5,838 nucleotides of DNA from positions 1 through 5,838 of the forward strand of contig JAKPAQ010000229.1 in assembly GCA_029779385.1 (NCBI GenBank), in the 5' to 3' direction. The DNA comes from Actinomycetes bacterium (GTDB lineage: Bacteria > Actinomycetota > Actinomycetes > Propionibacteriales > Nocardioidaceae). A model generated the notes under the pieces. That model was not told the DNA's origin. It ran no database searches and saw only the letters and a list, made by a program, of their open reading frames with translations. The translations under genes were made by a program, and so were the position numbers. Below, piece after piece: positions 4,745-5,838 of the stretch. Every line of letters starts with the position of its first letter. Positions within the stretch are counted from its first letter, which is position 1.

Positions 4745-5734
4745 TCAAGCCAGATCTACTCGTTGACCGCCAGCAACCGCCGAGTCGATCATTGCCTGGG
4801 CAACTTCTACGGTCCGACGACCTTGGGAAAGGGTGACGATGTCGCTTTCCTTCCCAAGAACTGCATCGCGGAAGTTTTCGTGCTCAACCAGCAGCGGCTC
4901 GCGCTTGGGGATCGCGAAACGAGTCACGTCGCCTTCGGCCACTCCCCGGAATGCAGTAAGGGCATCCCAATCCAAGGCCACGTCGCCATTGCGATGGAAA
5001 GTCAGATCAGCGGTCAAGGTGTCGGCAGTGAAGGCGCCACGTTCACCGGTGATAACCGTGCAACGCTCCTTCATTGGGCTCAACCAGTTGACGAGATGAT
5101 TGACAATGATGTCGCCACTCAAGGTGCCGACGGCCGCAACCATGTCCTCGTGCGGGCGACCGCTCTTCGTGACGGTGCGGGCGCTGATGTCCAAGTAGGA
5201 CTCGCCGGTTACCCAAGAGGTCAGATCGATGTCGTGGGTCGCCAAGTCCTTGACGACACCAACGTCGGCGATACGGTGCGGGAACGGACCCTGTCGCCGG
5301 GTGATTACCTGATACGTCTGGCCCAACTCGCCGGCTTCAAGTCGACTGCGGAGTGCCTGCAGGGCGGGGTTGTATCGCTCAATGTGGCCAACGCCGCCAA
5401 CTAGCCCGGCCTGGTCAAAGGCGGCCGCCAAGGCAGCGGCACCTTCGACAGTCTCAGCCAACGGCTTCTCAATTAGCGCGTGGACGCCTGCGCCGGCAAG
5501 AGCCAAGCCGACTTCTTCGTGAAGGCTAGTTGGGCAAGCGACGACGGCGTAGTCGATGCCAAGGGCAATCAACGATTCAACGTCGGGTACTACTTCGGCG
5601 CCGAACAGTCCGGCCTCTAGGGCAGGATCGCTGATTCCGACGAAGTCGACACCCTCGAGGAGACCAAGAATCCGGGCGTGGTTGCGACCCATCGCACCCG
5701 CGCCGACCAAGCCGGCGCGCAACGGCGCGCTCAT
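4745..5734 (-). CDS. Gfo/Idh/MocA-family oxidoreductase, probable UDP-sugar 3-dehydrogenase
   Basis: A 329-residue NAD(P)-dependent oxidoreductase. The N-terminal Rossmann fold carries GLVGAGAMGRNHARI (8-22) and CPTSLHEE (67-74); the family signature IEKP is at 88-91 with the expected active-site lysine K90. GHIERYNPAL (116-125) and DVGVVKDLATHDIDL (157-171) contain the substrate-binding/catalytic region, with H167 in the usual histidine position. The GHIER(Y/F)NPA signature marks a subgroup known from UDP-GlcNAc 3-dehydrogenases (GnnA-like), distinct from the P. aeruginosa WbpB sequence as I recall it. The inferred role is oxidation of the C3 hydroxyl of UDP-GlcNAcA (or UDP-GlcNAc) to a ketone for the neighbouring aminotransferase. 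Its ATG overlaps the aminotransferase TGA as ATGA, indicating translational coupling. Substrate assignment rests mainly on context. Confidence 0.82.
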   Translation of the reverse strand: MSAPLRAGLVGAGAMGRNHARILGLLEGVDFVGISDPALEAGLFGAEVVPDVESLIALGIDYAVVACPTSLHEEVGLALAGAGVHALIEKPLAETVEGAAALAAAFDQAGLVGGVGHIERYNPALQALRSRLEAGELGQTYQVITRRQGPFPHRIADVGVVKDLATHDIDLTSWVTGESYLDISARTVTKSGRPHEDMVAAVGTLSGDIIVNHLVNWLSPMKERCTVITGERGAFTADTLTADLTFHRNGDVALDWDALTAFRGVAEGDVTRFAIPKREPLLVEHENFRDAVLGKESDIVTLSQGRRTVEVAQAMIDSAVAGGQRVDLA

Positions 5735-5838
5735 GCCTGAGTCCCGGCAGCGTTAACCGCAGCAATGATGCGGTCAACTTCGGCATCGGTCAGGCTCGGG
5801 TGAACCGGGATCGAGACCACTTCAGCGGCGGCCTTCTC
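5731..5838 (-). CDS. C-terminus of a DegT/DnrJ/EryC1 sugar aminotransferase (partial)
   Basis: Thirty-five codons and a TGA remain; the rest lies beyond the right edge. The translation EKAAAEVVSIPVHPSLTDAE (first 20 residues), followed by VDRIIAAVNAAGTQA, matches the usual end of DegT-family PLP-dependent aminotransferases, where a (S/L)(I/L)P(M/V)HP(S/Y)L segment precedes an acidic amphipathic last helix. Such enzymes transaminate keto-sugar nucleotides; WbpE, the relevant relative, aminates the 3-keto group made by the adjacent oxidoreductase. Its TGA overlaps the oxidoreductase ATG by ATGA, so the two are probably one translational unit. The catalytic lysine and the PLP site are not in view, so substrate and integrity cannot be judged. 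Confidence 0.75.
   Translation of the reverse strand, partial: EKAAAEVVSIPVHPSLTDAEVDRIIAAVNAAGTQA

Noticed and set aside
4763..5404. 213-codon open frame on the + strand opposite the oxidoreductase
   Set aside because: Antisense shadow of a well-supported Gfo/Idh gene, with no motifs or ribosome-binding site of its own.
5713..5730. Repeated GGCGCGC units near the oxidoreductase start
   Set aside because: They encode APLRAGL at the N-terminus and look like ordinary GC-rich coding sequence.

Overview
The window comes from the chromosome of an actinomycete (Actinomycetota). The clearest evidence is a DtxR/IdeR iron regulator whose N-terminal 140 residues are almost family consensus, plus a PGPG-motif membrane protein typical of Actinobacteria. 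GTG starts, moderately high GC and start codons placed 6 nt after a TANNNT hexamer (a leaderless-mRNA arrangement) agree with this. I cannot name the genus.

Left part (1-1651): a small three-helix membrane protein of the GlsB/YeaQ/YmgE type reads rightward, with a possible 33-codon overlapping ORF at its end. A strong bidirectional terminator separates it from a leftward PGPG-type membrane protein, which lies downstream of leftward ideR. IdeR retains all expected metal ligands.

Right part (1723-5838): a nucleotide-sugar cassette. A left-handed beta-helix N-acetyltransferase (WbpD/WlbB type) reads rightward, divergent from ideR. It converges on a leftward run of four genes: the end of a DegT-family aminotransferase (cut by the window edge), a Gfo/Idh/MocA oxidoreductase (ATGA overlap), a UDP-sugar 6-dehydrogenase (after an 80-bp gap with a hairpin) and a non-hydrolysing UDP-GlcNAc 2-epimerase (coupled).

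Together these five activities match, step for step, the route from UDP-GlcNAc to UDP-2,3-diacetamido-2,3-dideoxy-D-mannuronic acid: 6-oxidation, 3-oxidation, transamination, 3-N-acetylation, 2-epimerisation. The likely use is a cell-surface polysaccharide. An alternative is two separate branches, one making UDP-ManNAcA and one making a 3-acetamido sugar. No glycosyltransferase, flippase, mobile element, CRISPR or RNA gene is visible. No gene-free stretch exceeds about 80 bases apart from the short leaders. The most unexpected non-gene signals are two intragenic inverted repeats sharing the 8-mer TTTTGGCG/CGCCAAAA, one in the epimerase and one in the dehydrogenase gene.
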